Shown here piece by piece: positions 1 to 5,605 of a stretch of 5,605 bases of DNA. Each line of letters begins with the position of its first letter. Position 1 is the stretch's first letter. The translations under genes and the position numbers were made by a program. Under the pieces are notes generated by a model that worked only from the letters and a program-made list of their open reading frames with translations, was not told the origin of the DNA and did no database searches. Origin of the DNA: an uncultured Eubacteriales bacterium (GTDB taxonomy: Bacteria; Bacillota; Clostridia; Oscillospirales; UMGS1783); contig CAJLRT010000085.1 in the NCBI GenBank assembly GCA_905209135.1, positions 1 to 5,605 on the forward strand, in the 5' to 3' direction.

Positions 1-76
1 ACGCATGAATTATTACATTCATTATCATAATTATTTAAAAAATTAACTTCCATACAGCAAAGCTGAGAAACGCAGC

Positions 77-104
77 GCGGCGGCGCGCTCCGGCGCGCTG
101 CCGC
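77..104. repeat. GC-rich inverted repeat / hairpin
   Basis: Bases 77-88 pair with 93-104 over 12 bp (11 Watson-Crick plus one G-T at 82/99), leaving a four-base loop TCCG. No T-tract follows on either strand, so it is not a standard intrinsic terminator. The left part of an alternative pairing (GCCGCCC at 100-106 with GGGCGGC at 143-149) overlaps the 3' arm, so the RNA could fold in more than one way. The DNA is very GC-rich, which makes chance complementarity more likely. Confidence 0.5.
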
Positions 105-210
105 CCGCGGTCTCATATCACCGCTCCATCCGTACACCGGCGGGGCGGCTGAAGCGACGGGCGCCGCTGACATTCCGCTTCAGGAATCCGACATCATGGG
201 GGCATCCGGC

Positions 211-245
211 AAAAGGCCGGCGCGTTCAGCGCCGGCCTTTTGTTT
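211..245 (+). terminator. Strong intrinsic terminator, possibly bidirectional
   Basis: A perfect 13-bp stem (211-223 with 229-241) has a five-base GTTCA loop. Its 3' arm ends in TTTT and continues as GTTT. The 5' arm begins with AAAA, so the opposite strand also reads a GC stem followed by TTTT, and termination could work in both directions. It lies just upstream of the promoter at 256-285 and separates the flavodiiron gene from whatever is transcribed to its left. Confidence 0.88.
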
Positions 246-255
246 GCGTTTAATG

Positions 256-285
256 TTTACAAGCAAGGTATAACTATGCTATAAT
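256..285 (+). promoter_or_regulatory. Sigma-70/SigA-type promoter with extended -10, for the flavodiiron gene
   Basis: The -35 is TTTACA (256-261, 5 of 6 to TTGACA). The -10 is a perfect TATAAT (280-285), with an 18-base spacer. A TG at 277-278 sits one base before the -10, making it an extended -10 element. Transcription would start near 292, giving a leader of about 40 bases before the ATG at 332. This is the best promoter in the window and suggests solid vegetative expression. I see no clear operator around it. Confidence 0.85.
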
Positions 286-318
286 ATAAACATAATACCG
301 GCGGTGAGTAAATGAGCA

Positions 319-324
319 GGGAGG
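319..324 (+). promoter_or_regulatory. Ribosome binding site that fixes the flavodiiron start at 332
   Basis: GGGAGG at 319-324 is 7 bases from the ATG at 332, which is optimal spacing. An in-frame ATG at 326 is only one base from the same Shine-Dalgarno sequence, too close to be used. The start is therefore placed at 332, two codons downstream of the longest reading frame. Confidence 0.8.
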
Positions 325-331
325 AATGAAG

Positions 332-1540
332 ATGTTTCATGTGAAAATGCGGGAAAACGTGTGGAATGTGGGCGTGCTGAACCCCGGAATGCGCACCTTT
401 GACGTAGTGATGAAAACAGAGTACGGGACGAGCTATAACGCCTATCTTGTGCAGGGGACGGAGAAAACGGCGCTGATAGACGCGGTGCACGGGGACTTTC
501 TGGACTACCTGCTGGATAATCTGCGGGATACGGACGGATTCCGCGGGATCGACTGCCTGGTGATGAACCACAACGAACCGGACCACTCCGGCTCGGTTGC
601 CCGGCTGCTGGAACTGTACCCGGCTCTGCGGATATACGCCACGCAGTCCGGTTCGATCTTTTTGAAGAATATAACAAACCGGCCGGACCTGAACGTGACG
701 GTCGTGAAGGACGGCGACACGCTCGACCTCGGCGGCAAGACGCTCACATTTGTCAGCGCGCCGTTTCTGCACTGGCCGGACTCCATGTTCACCTATCTGG
801 AGGAGGACCGGATTCTGTTTACCTGCGACTTTCTCGGCGCACACTACTGCGAGCCGCAGATGACTGACGGAGCGATCCGGTATCCCGCGGCATACAGCGA
901 AGCGTTCCGCGGGTATTACGACGCGATCTTCGGTCCGTTTCCCGCCTATGTGCGAAGCGGGCTGGACCGCCTTGCCGCGCTCGACGTTGAGCTCGTCGCG
1001 CCGAGCCACGGCCCGATGCTGGAACGGGGCGGACGGCTGGAGGCCGCCGTGTCGCAGTACCGCGCCTGGAGCGCGCCGTCCGATGCGGCCGGCAGGAAGA
1101 TCCCCATTTTCTACTGCAGCGCTTACGGCAACACGCGCCGGCTTGCCGAATGCATCGCCGCCGGAATCCGCGAAATACTTCCGGACGCGTCGGTTCCCGT
1201 CTATGATGTAATCGAGCACGAGATGGGCGACCTTGCGCGGCAGATGAACGAATCCGACGCGTTTCTCGTCGGCTCGCCCACCATCAACCGCGATGCGGTC
1301 CCGCCGCTGCACGTTTTGCTGGCGCATGCGGACGCGATCGGCATGGCCAGGCGCAAGACGGGCGTATTCGGCTCCTACGGCTGGAGCGGGGAGGCCGCCG
1401 CAAATCTGCGCGGCCGGCTCAGCGCGCTGAAAGCGGATGTGTTCGGGGAGGATTTCCGGGTCTTGTTCGTGCCCGCCCCCGCCGATCTCAGCGCGGCGCA
1501 GGAGTACGGACGGAAATTCGCCGCCTGGCTTCGCGGCTGA
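332..1540 (+). CDS. fprA: Flavodiiron protein (FprA-type flavoprotein, oxygen/nitric oxide reductase)
   Basis: This cytoplasmic enzyme of anaerobes reduces O2 to water and/or NO to N2O, using electrons usually supplied by rubredoxin or a flavin reductase. The protein is 402 residues, the usual length for the minimal two-domain class. Residues 1-250 are the metallo-beta-lactamase-like diiron domain. The complete ligand set is visible: H80, E82, D84 and H85 in HNEPDH, then H147 (LHWPDS), D166 (TCDFLG) and H226 (PSHGP). The spacing matches Desulfovibrio gigas rubredoxin:oxygen oxidoreductase. Residues 255-402 are a flavodoxin-like FMN domain, with the phosphate loop SAYGNT (263-268), GSPT (314-317) and GSYGWSGEA (347-355). 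There is no C-terminal rubredoxin or flavin reductase domain, so the partner must be encoded elsewhere. The gene has its own promoter and terminator and looks monocistronic. Whether O2 or NO is the preferred substrate cannot be read from the sequence. The symbol is by family. Confidence 0.95.
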   Translation: MFHVKMRENVWNVGVLNPGMRTFDVVMKTEYGTSYNAYLVQGTEKTALIDAVHGDFLDYLLDNLRDTDGFRGIDCLVMNHNEPDHSGSVARLLELYPALRIYATQSGSIFLKNITNRPDLNVTVVKDGDTLDLGGKTLTFVSAPFLHWPDSMFTYLEEDRILFTCDFLGAHYCEPQMTDGAIRYPAAYSEAFRGYYDAIFGPFPAYVRSGLDRLAALDVELVAPSHGPMLERGGRLEAAVSQYRAWSAPSDAAGRKIPIFYCSAYGNTRRLAECIAAGIREILPDASVPVYDVIEHEMGDLARQMNESDAFLVGSPTINRDAVPPLHVLLAHADAIGMARRKTGVFGSYGWSGEAAANLRGRLSALKADVFGEDFRVLFVPAPADLSAAQEYGRKFAAWLRG

Positions 1541-1557
1541 ATACGGCCCATAAAATA

Positions 1558-1590
1558 CGGCCGCGGGAACCTGCCCGCGGCCGCTGTTTT
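1558..1590 (+). terminator. Intrinsic terminator after the flavodiiron gene
   Basis: A perfect 10-bp GC stem (1558-1567 with 1574-1583) has a six-base AACCTG loop and is followed by CTGTTTT. It starts 18 bases after the stop codon. TAAAATA just before the 5' arm gives the opposite strand a short T-rich tail too, though no minus-strand gene converges here. Confidence 0.85.
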
Positions 1591-1683
1591 GCCGCCGCCC
1601 CGGCTGCAATCGCCCCGCCTGCAATTTGTCCCCCGTTTTTTTCGCGATTTTCCCTCTGTGCGACAAAAATTCATATATCCGTG

Positions 1684-1712
1684 TTGTTTTTTTTAAAGTC
1701 AAGTAGTATAAT
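1684..1712 (+). promoter_or_regulatory. Promoter for the aminotransferase gene and probable operon
   Basis: A perfect -10 TATAAT (1707-1712) lies 17 bases after a weaker -35 TTGTTT (1684-1689, 3 of 6). It sits in an AT-rich stretch between GC-rich genes. The predicted transcript starts near 1719, leaving a leader of roughly 48 bases, which is too short for a T-box or transcription attenuator. A short dyad (AGTAT at 1705-1709, ATACT at 1715-1719) overlaps the -10. It could be an operator or chance in AT-rich DNA. Confidence 0.7.
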
Positions 1713-1766
1713 TAATACTTAAAGAATTGTTATATTCATAAAATAAGATATAAGGAGGCATTCTAT

Positions 1767-2834
1767 ATGCAGGACATCCGCGTTGAACTGACAAAACACC
1801 CCAAGCAGAAGCCGGACCAGAACCATCTGGGGTTTGGTCAATATTTCACAGACCATATGTTTATCATGGACTATACGGAGGGCACGGGCTGGCACGATGC
1901 GAGAATCGTACCCTACGCGCCGATTGAGCTGGAGCCCGCCGCCATGGTGTTCCACTATGCGCAGGAGGTATTCGAGGGCATGAAGGCGTACCTTGCGCCG
2001 GACCGCCGGATCCTGCTGTTCCGTCCGGAAAAGAACATGGAACGCCTCAACAACTCCAACGACCGCGTCTGTATCCCCCGGATTGACCCGGATTTCTGCA
2101 TTCACGCTCTGGAAGAACTCCTGAAGATCGACCGCGACTGGATCCCCAGCGCTCCGGACACCTCGCTGTATATCCGTCCGTTCATCTTTGCGACGGACCC
2201 GTTTGTGGGCGTGCGCGTCGGCAACCAGTACAAATTTATCATCATCCTCTCGCCGGTGGGCGCGTACTATCCCGAGGGGCTCAACCCTGTCAAGATATAC
2301 GTGGAGCCGACCTACGTCCGCGCTGTGCGCGGCGGGCTCGGCCAGGCCAAGACCGGCGCGAACTATGCCGCGTCCCTCAAAGCGCAGCAGGAGGCCAAGC
2401 AGGTGCACTACACGCAGGTGCTGTGGCTCGACGGCGTGGAGCGCAAATACATTGAGGAAGTCGGCACCATGAACGTGTTCTTCAAGATCGGGGACACGGT
2501 TGTCACCCCCGTACTGCAGGGCAGTATTCTGCCCGGTATTACCAGGCGCTCGGTAATCGAGATGCTCCGCTCCTGGAACGTGCCCGTGGAAGAACGGCAG
2601 ATTTCCGTTGAGGAGCTGTTTGCCGCCCATGAGAAAGGCGAGCTGAAAGAGGCGTTCGGCAGCGGCACTGCCGCGGTCATTTCCCCGATCGGCGAGCTGC
2701 GCTGGGGCGACAAGTGCGCTGTGATCAACAACGGCGAAATCGGAGAGATGTCCCAGAAGCTCTACGACGAGCTGACCGGCATTCAGTGGGGCCGCCGTCC
2801 GGATCCGTTTGGCTGGACGCATGAGGTGAAGTAG
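1767..2834 (+). CDS. ilvE: Branched-chain amino acid aminotransferase
   Basis: A PLP enzyme of fold type IV that interconverts leucine, isoleucine and valine with their 2-oxo acids, using 2-oxoglutarate/glutamate. It is the last step of branched-chain amino acid synthesis. At 355 residues it matches the longer class II BCATs (Bacillus YwaA/YbgE and eukaryotic type), not the ~300-residue E. coli type. Visible motifs are VFHYAQEVFEGMKAY (61-75), the substrate-side FRPEKNMERL (85-94), and the Schiff-base lysine K195 in GQAKTGANYAAS. Further on are the PLP-contacting EEVGTMNVF (230-238), LPGITR (255-260) and the phosphate-binding GSGTAAVISP (298-307). The start is secure: TAAGGAGG at 1751-1758 is 8 bases from the ATG. 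It has its own promoter upstream and no terminator before the LCP gene 40 bases downstream. No other ilv or leu gene is in the window, so a catabolic or general role is equally possible. Confidence 0.95.
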   Translation: MQDIRVELTKHPKQKPDQNHLGFGQYFTDHMFIMDYTEGTGWHDARIVPYAPIELEPAAMVFHYAQEVFEGMKAYLAPDRRILLFRPEKNMERLNNSNDRVCIPRIDPDFCIHALEELLKIDRDWIPSAPDTSLYIRPFIFATDPFVGVRVGNQYKFIIILSPVGAYYPEGLNPVKIYVEPTYVRAVRGGLGQAKTGANYAASLKAQQEAKQVHYTQVLWLDGVERKYIEEVGTMNVFFKIGDTVVTPVLQGSILPGITRRSVIEMLRSWNVPVEERQISVEELFAAHEKGELKEAFGSGTAAVISPIGELRWGDKCAVINNGEIGEMSQKLYDELTGIQWGRRPDPFGWTHEVK

Positions 2835-2874
2835 GGGCCTGTGCGCAGCCGCTTCGGGTAAGTGAAAGGGAAAT

Positions 2875-3963
2875 ATGAGTAGACAGGAATATATAAAAAA
2901 GAAAAAGCCGGCCGCCAAAAGGCCTGTGCAGTCGTCTGCGCGCAAACCGGCAAAGCGGAAGAAGAAAAAAAGCGCTGTCAGAACAGTTCTGCTGGCGCTG
3001 GGCAGTTTTCTGGTCGTTGCAATCGCCGGCGGCGTGATCCTCTTTTTCGTCTATTTCGGCGGACTCAATACCGAGCGGCTGGAGGGGAATGACGAACAGC
3101 TCGGCATTCCGTCCAACTTCAGCAGCATGGTCGGGCCGACCGAGGTGAAAAACATTGCGCTGTTCGGGCTGGACGGCAAGTCGGACCAGACCCGTTCGGA
3201 CTGTATCGTCATCGTCAGTATCGACCCGAAACTGAAAAAGGTAAAAATGGTCTCCGTCATGCGGGACAGCTATGTGAGCATCGACGGCAGCATGGACAAG
3301 ATCGGGCATGCCTACGCATACGGCGGCCCGGAGCTTGCGGTGCGGACGCTCAACCAGAATTTCAACCTCGACATACGCGACTATGTGACGGTCAACTTTG
3401 AATCCATGGCCGACGTGATTGATGCGGTCGGAGGGGTAACGCTTGAGATTACGCAGGCGGAGATGAATTCTGCCAACCGCAATATTGAGGAAATCAGCAG
3501 CAACCCCGACTATCTGATCAACTACGGCACGGTGCATATGAGCGGCGCGCAGGCGGTCGGTTACGCGCGTATCCGCAACCTTGACGGCGACCAGGCCCGG
3601 ACCGGCCGCCAGCGCAAGGTTCTGAGCGCCCTGATCGAAGAGGCGATGCAGATGGAAACGCGCGAGCTTCCCAAGCTTGCGCAGAAGGTGATTCCCATGG
3701 TCACGGCCACGTCCATGGACTATCTGGATATCGCCTCCTATCTGACGCTGCTTTCGTCCGATCTCACCATCGAGCAGGCCGTGATTCCCAAAACCTATTC
3801 GGACCAGTCCATCGGCGGCGTCTATTACTCCGTATACGACCTGGACGAGGCGTCTGAAATCATACACGACTTTTTCTACCGGGATATCCATCCCGACAAG
3901 CGGGACGAACTGAACAACTCGGAAAGCGGAGGCTCCGGCGCGGACCTGGCGGAGGCCGGATAA
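2875..3963 (+). CDS. LytR-CpsA-Psr (LCP) family cell-wall glycopolymer ligase
   Basis: LCP proteins transfer undecaprenyl-phosphate-linked glycopolymers (teichoic acids, capsule) onto peptidoglycan at the outer face of the membrane. The 362-residue protein has a very basic cytoplasmic tail (1-36, rich in Lys/Arg) and one membrane segment (about 37-61), followed by an extracellular LCP domain (about 90-258). Conserved elements are [12 protein letters not shown] (106-117), the MRDSYV motif with R130 and D131, and [11 protein letters not shown] (141-151). DYVTVNF (169-175) precedes the hallmark [19 protein letters not shown] (230-248), which carries the catalytic-pocket arginines R232, R234, R242 and R245. 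The C-terminal tail (about 344-362) is short, low-complexity and Ser/Gly/Glu-rich, with no extra domain. The Shine-Dalgarno is modest (AAAGGG, 2865-2870, 4 bases from the ATG). It lies 40 bases after ilvE with no terminator between. The polymer it transfers cannot be inferred, because no glycosyltransferase or polymer gene is present. Confidence 0.93.
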   Translation: MSRQEYIKKKKPAAKRPVQSSARKPAKRKKKKSAVRTVLLALGSFLVVAIAGGVILFFVYFGGLNTERLEGNDEQLGIPSNFSSMVGPTEVKNIALFGLDGKSDQTRSDCIVIVSIDPKLKKVKMVSVMRDSYVSIDGSMDKIGHAYAYGGPELAVRTLNQNFNLDIRDYVTVNFESMADVIDAVGGVTLEITQAEMNSANRNIEEISSNPDYLINYGTVHMSGAQAVGYARIRNLDGDQARTGRQRKVLSALIEEAMQMETRELPKLAQKVIPMVTATSMDYLDIASYLTLLSSDLTIEQAVIPKTYSDQSIGGVYYSVYDLDEASEIIHDFFYRDIHPDKRDELNNSESGGSGADLAEAG

Positions 3964-3990
3964 GCGGCCGCCGTGCGATACGGTTATACC

Positions 3991-4018
3991 ATAGGGTTTT
4001 GAGAAATCAAAACCCTAT
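3991..4018 (+). other. Perfect 12-bp GAAA-tetraloop hairpin in the yjbQ leader
   Basis: Bases 3991-4002 pair perfectly with 4007-4018 around a GAAA (GNRA-class) loop. No T-tract follows; the next bases are CCTGTTAGGAGGG, which contain the yjbQ Shine-Dalgarno. It is therefore not a standard intrinsic terminator. Its position, 27 bases after the LCP stop and 6 bases before the AGGAGGG, suggests an intercistronic RNA element. Plausible roles are shielding the LCP mRNA end from 3' exonucleases, guiding processing, or keeping the ribosome site free. The function is inference. Confidence 0.75.
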
Positions 4019-4024
4019 CCTGTT

Positions 4025-4031
4025 AGGAGGG
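4025..4031 (+). promoter_or_regulatory. Ribosome binding site that fixes a GTG start for yjbQ
   Basis: AGGAGGG is six bases before the GTG at 4038. The longest reading frame opens with a TTG at 3999, but that codon lies inside the 5' arm of the hairpin and has no Shine-Dalgarno. Family homology begins just after the GTG. The start is therefore 4038. Confidence 0.88.
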
Positions 4032-4037
4032 CAAATT

Positions 4038-4454
4038 GTGAAGAGTTACCGAAAAGAGCTGTATATCAACCTCCCCCGGCGCAGGGGCGTTGTGAATATT
4101 ACACCGCAGGTGCAGCAGGCGGTGGACGAGAGCGGCGTGCGGGAGGGGCTTGTCCTTGTCAATCCCATGCACATTACGGCGAGCGTGTTTATCAACGACA
4201 ACGAGAGCGGCCTCCACCACGACTTCGAGGTGTGGCTGGAAAAGCTTGCGCCGGAAAAGCCGTACAGTCAGTACCGGCACAACGGCTATGAGGACAATGC
4301 CGACGCGCACCTCAAACGCACGGTCATGGGCCGGGAGTCCGTCGTCGCCGTCACGGACGGCAGGCTGGACTTCGGCACCTGGGAGCAGATCTTCTATTTT
4401 GAGTTCGACGGCCTGCGCGACAAGCGGATTCTGATTAAGGTGATCGGGGAATAG
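4038..4454 (+). CDS. yjbQ: YjbQ / UPF0047 family protein (secondary thiamine-phosphate synthase-like)
   Basis: This is a small soluble protein of 138 residues, the normal length for the family. E. coli YjbQ has weak thiamine-phosphate synthase activity, and the family is named for that, but its physiological role is unsettled. Family hallmarks are [17 protein letters not shown] (42-58) with the conserved histidine H45, HHDFE (60-64), the [13 protein letters not shown] block (81-93), and [18 protein letters not shown] (108-125). R127 and R130 follow, with the C-terminal strand ILIKVIGE. The GTG start is chosen because AGGAGGG lies six bases upstream. It follows the LCP gene by 74 bases with no terminator and so may share its transcript. 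No thi genes are nearby, so the context does not support a dedicated thiamine role. Confidence 0.93.
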   Translation: MKSYRKELYINLPRRRGVVNITPQVQQAVDESGVREGLVLVNPMHITASVFINDNESGLHHDFEVWLEKLAPEKPYSQYRHNGYEDNADAHLKRTVMGRESVVAVTDGRLDFGTWEQIFYFEFDGLRDKRILIKVIGE

Positions 4455-4459
4455 CGCGG

Positions 4460-4498
4460 CCGGGATCTGTTCCGCCGCTTCGGCGTCAGGCGGCCCGG
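4460..4498 (+). other. Imperfect GC-rich hairpin in the gap after yjbQ
   Basis: CCGGG (4460-4464) pairs with CCCGG (4494-4498), and CCGCC (4472-4476) with GGCGG (4489-4493). A one-sided 7-base bulge (4465-4471) separates the two helices. An inner alternative stem (CGCCG with CGGCG around CTT) competes. No T-run follows, so at best this is a weak or factor-dependent stop between yjbQ and the ABC genes. The surrounding 103-base gap (4455-4557) holds no gene and no convincing promoter. TATCAT at 4526-4531 resembles a -10 but has no -35. Confidence 0.35.
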
Positions 4499-4557
4499 GG
4501 CATGGGAAAACCCGGCGGGCAGGCGTATCATGTTGAGAATACGGGGGTTGGGAGACT

Positions 4558-5259
4558 ATGTCGTACATACAGTTCGATCAGGTTTGCAAGTTTTATAAAA
4601 TGGGCGAGGTCACCATCACGGCGGTCGACCACGCCGACTTTGCCATTGAGAAGGGCGAGTTCTGCGTCATCGTCGGCTCGAGCGGCGCGGGGAAGACGAC
4701 CATACTGAATATGCTCGGCGGCATGGACGCCTGCGACGAGGGCACCATACAGCTCGACGGCCGCGTAATCAGCAGCTATAACAGGCGGCAGCTTACGGAA
4801 TACCGGCGCCATGACGTGGGTTTCGTATTCCAGTTTTACAACCTCGTCCAGAACCTCACCGCGCTGGAAAACGTCGAACTCGCCAGCGAGATCTGCCGCG
4901 ACCCCCTGCCTGCCGGCGAGGTGCTGGCTCAGGTCGGCCTTGCGGACCGCATGCAGAACTTCCCGGCCCAGCTTTCAGGCGGGGAACAGCAGCGCGTTGC
5001 GATTGCGCGCGCGATTGCGAAAAATCCCAAAATCCTGCTCTGCGACGAGCCGACCGGCGCGCTGGACTATGTGACGGGCAAGTCCATCCTCGCCCTGCTG
5101 CAGGACACCTGCCGCAATACGGGCAAGACCGTAATCGTCATTACGCACAACCAGGCCCTGACCGCTATGGCGGACCGTGTCATCCGCGTCAAGAGCGGCA
5201 GGATTATTTCCAATATCGTCAACGGCTCCCCGGTTCCGGTGGAGCAGATCGAGTGGTAG
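4558..5259 (+). CDS. ABC transporter ATP-binding protein, MacB/LolD-like (partner of an FtsX-type permease)
   Basis: This is the cytoplasmic ATPase of a type VII (MacB/LolD/FtsE-like) ABC system. These transporters typically drive antimicrobial peptide efflux or resistance, lipoprotein handling, or mechanotransmission at the envelope, not classical import. At 233 residues it is a complete single nucleotide-binding domain. The motifs are Walker [10 protein letters not shown] (40-48), the Q-loop with Q92 (VFQFYNL), and the signature LSGGEQQR (139-146). Walker B is ILLCDE (159-164), followed by D-loop GALD (167-170) and switch histidine H197 (ITHN). All catalytic residues are present, so it should be active. 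A GGGAG (4550-4554) lies 3 bases from the ATG, and a G-run (4543-4547) lies at more normal distance. The permease gene begins 7 bases after the stop, so the pair is translationally linked. The substrate is unknown, and no two-component sensor typical of bacitracin-type modules is visible in the window. Confidence 0.95.
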   Translation: MSYIQFDQVCKFYKMGEVTITAVDHADFAIEKGEFCVIVGSSGAGKTTILNMLGGMDACDEGTIQLDGRVISSYNRRQLTEYRRHDVGFVFQFYNLVQNLTALENVELASEICRDPLPAGEVLAQVGLADRMQNFPAQLSGGEQQRVAIARAIAKNPKILLCDEPTGALDYVTGKSILALLQDTCRNTGKTVIVITHNQALTAMADRVIRVKSGRIISNIVNGSPVPVEQIEW

Positions 5260-5266
5260 CGGTGAC

Positions 5267-5605
5267 ATGGGCATGAGCGGAAAGAGAGTGCGGCGGCGCC
5301 GCAGAATATATAAAAAACTGGTACTGCGCGGCTTTCGGCAGGGAATCAGCCGGTTTCTGGCCATATTCGCCATTGTCGCGCTGGGCGTCGGTTTCTTTGT
5401 CGGGATTATCGCGACGGCGCCCGATATGCGCCTGTCCAGCGACCGGTATTATGACGGCACGGATATGATGGACGTGCGCGTTGTGAGCACGCTGGGCCTG
5501 ACGGAGGCCGATGTGGACGCAGTGCGCGCCCTTGCCGGCATAGACCGGGTCATGCCGGCGTACAGCGCGGACGTGCTGCTGCTGACTGAGCAGGACGACA
5601 CGGCT
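5267..5605 (+). CDS. FtsX/MacB-like ABC transporter permease (N-terminal part, cut by window end)
   Basis: The frame is open for 113 codons to the last base, so only the N-terminus is seen. It starts with a very basic cytoplasmic stretch (residues 5-13, nearly all Arg/Lys). Next come KLVLRGFRQGISRF and one membrane segment (about 29-50, FLAIFAIVALGVGFFVGII). The start of an extracytoplasmic domain follows, including YYDGTDMMDVRVVSTLGLT (61-79). This order, a first membrane helix then a large periplasmic-type domain after DMR and YYD, is typical of the long FtsX-like permeases of Clostridia. It is the expected partner of the ATPase that ends 7 bases upstream. Two starts are possible: ATG 5267, or ATG 5273, which is better spaced (7 bases) from GGTGA at 5261-5265. 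They differ by two residues. Full length and domain count cannot be determined here. Confidence 0.88.
   Translation, partial: MGMSGKRVRRRRRIYKKLVLRGFRQGISRFLAIFAIVALGVGFFVGIIATAPDMRLSSDRYYDGTDMMDVRVVSTLGLTEADVDAVRALAGIDRVMPAYSADVLLLTEQDDTA

Larger units (their letters stand above)
1..255. other. Gene-less leading region, AT-rich then GC-rich and structured
   Basis: No reading frame here has both a credible start codon and a ribosome binding site. Bases 1-60 are strongly AT-rich and have stops in all forward frames. Bases 61-180 switch abruptly to GC-rich DNA with several inverted repeats: a 12-bp stem at 77-104, an 8-bp stem (149-156 with 176-183) and a competing 5-bp stem (172-176 with 183-187). 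The stretch ends in an intrinsic terminator at 211-245. It is most simply the 3' untranslated end of a gene lying left of the window. A small RNA with its own promoter in the AT-rich part is possible, but I see only weak -35/-10 matches there. I do not recognise any riboswitch motif. Confidence 0.5.

Noticed and set aside
257..1702. A long minus-strand reading frame (about 480 codons) opposite the flavodiiron gene, with shorter ones beside it
   Set aside because: It is a shadow of GC-rich codon usage in the real gene. The translation is low-complexity and Arg/Ala/Gly-rich with no recognisable domain, it has no ribosome binding site, and it reads through the terminator and promoter of the flavodiiron gene.
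1591..1766. T-box or amino acid attenuator leader for ilvE, suggested by the T-runs at 1636-1642 and 1687-1694
   Set aside because: Neither T-run is preceded by a GC-rich stem. The best promoter lies after them, leaving only about 48 bases of leader, and no T-box or leader-peptide codon run is visible.
1719..3891. Two long minus-strand frames (about 400 and 390 codons) opposite ilvE and the LCP gene
   Set aside because: The plus-strand frames have complete, family-defining motifs and ribosome binding sites. The minus-strand products are His/Arg/Val-rich with no domain, and they overlap the real genes fully.
3991..4018. Intrinsic terminator between the LCP gene and yjbQ
   Set aside because: The stem is strong, but no T-tract follows on either strand and the yjbQ ribosome site starts almost at once.
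3999..4037. Upstream TTG start for yjbQ adding 13 residues
   Set aside because: The TTG lies inside the hairpin stem and has no Shine-Dalgarno, while the GTG at 4038 has an ideal AGGAGGG six bases away and matches the usual family N-terminus.
1..5605. Mobile element, CRISPR array, prophage, defence island or tRNA/rRNA gene
   Set aside because: No transposase or integrase motif, terminal inverted repeats, regularly spaced repeats, or tRNA/rRNA-like sequence was seen on either strand. All six genes belong to common chromosomal families.

Overview
The window looks like chromosomal DNA from a GC-rich anaerobic Firmicute of the Clostridia type (Oscillospiraceae or Christensenellaceae-like; this placement is inference). 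The grounds are strong AGGAGG-type ribosome binding sites, a stand-alone flavodiiron protein typical of anaerobes, a Firmicute-style LCP cell-wall protein, and GC-rich genes separated by AT-rich promoters. All six genes lie on the + strand, and the last one runs off the window.

Layout. Positions 1-255 carry no gene I can support. They hold an AT-rich stretch, then a GC-rich, hairpin-rich stretch that closes with a strong intrinsic terminator (211-245). A near-consensus extended -10 promoter (256-285) then drives a flavodiiron protein gene (332-1540), which has its own terminator (1558-1590) and so appears monocistronic. An AT-rich gap carries a second promoter (1684-1712). After it come a branched-chain amino acid aminotransferase (1767-2834), an LCP-family cell-wall ligase (2875-3963) and a YjbQ/UPF0047 protein (4038-4454). 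No intrinsic terminator is visible between these three genes, so they could be co-transcribed. After a 103-base gap come a MacB/LolD-type ABC ATPase (4558-5259) and, 7 bases later, the start of its FtsX-like permease (5267 to the window end).

How the genes work together. The flavodiiron protein is an independent oxygen/NO detoxification unit. The aminotransferase, LCP protein and YjbQ do not form a recognised pathway; they look like a housekeeping cluster joined by read-through. The ATPase and permease are a clear functional pair. I found no phage, transposon, CRISPR, defence or biosynthetic-cluster signature, and I do not think the window holds a new multi-gene system. The most notable unexplained element is a perfect 12-bp GAAA-tetraloop hairpin directly upstream of the yjbQ ribosome binding site. 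Next is the structured, gene-less DNA at 61-241.
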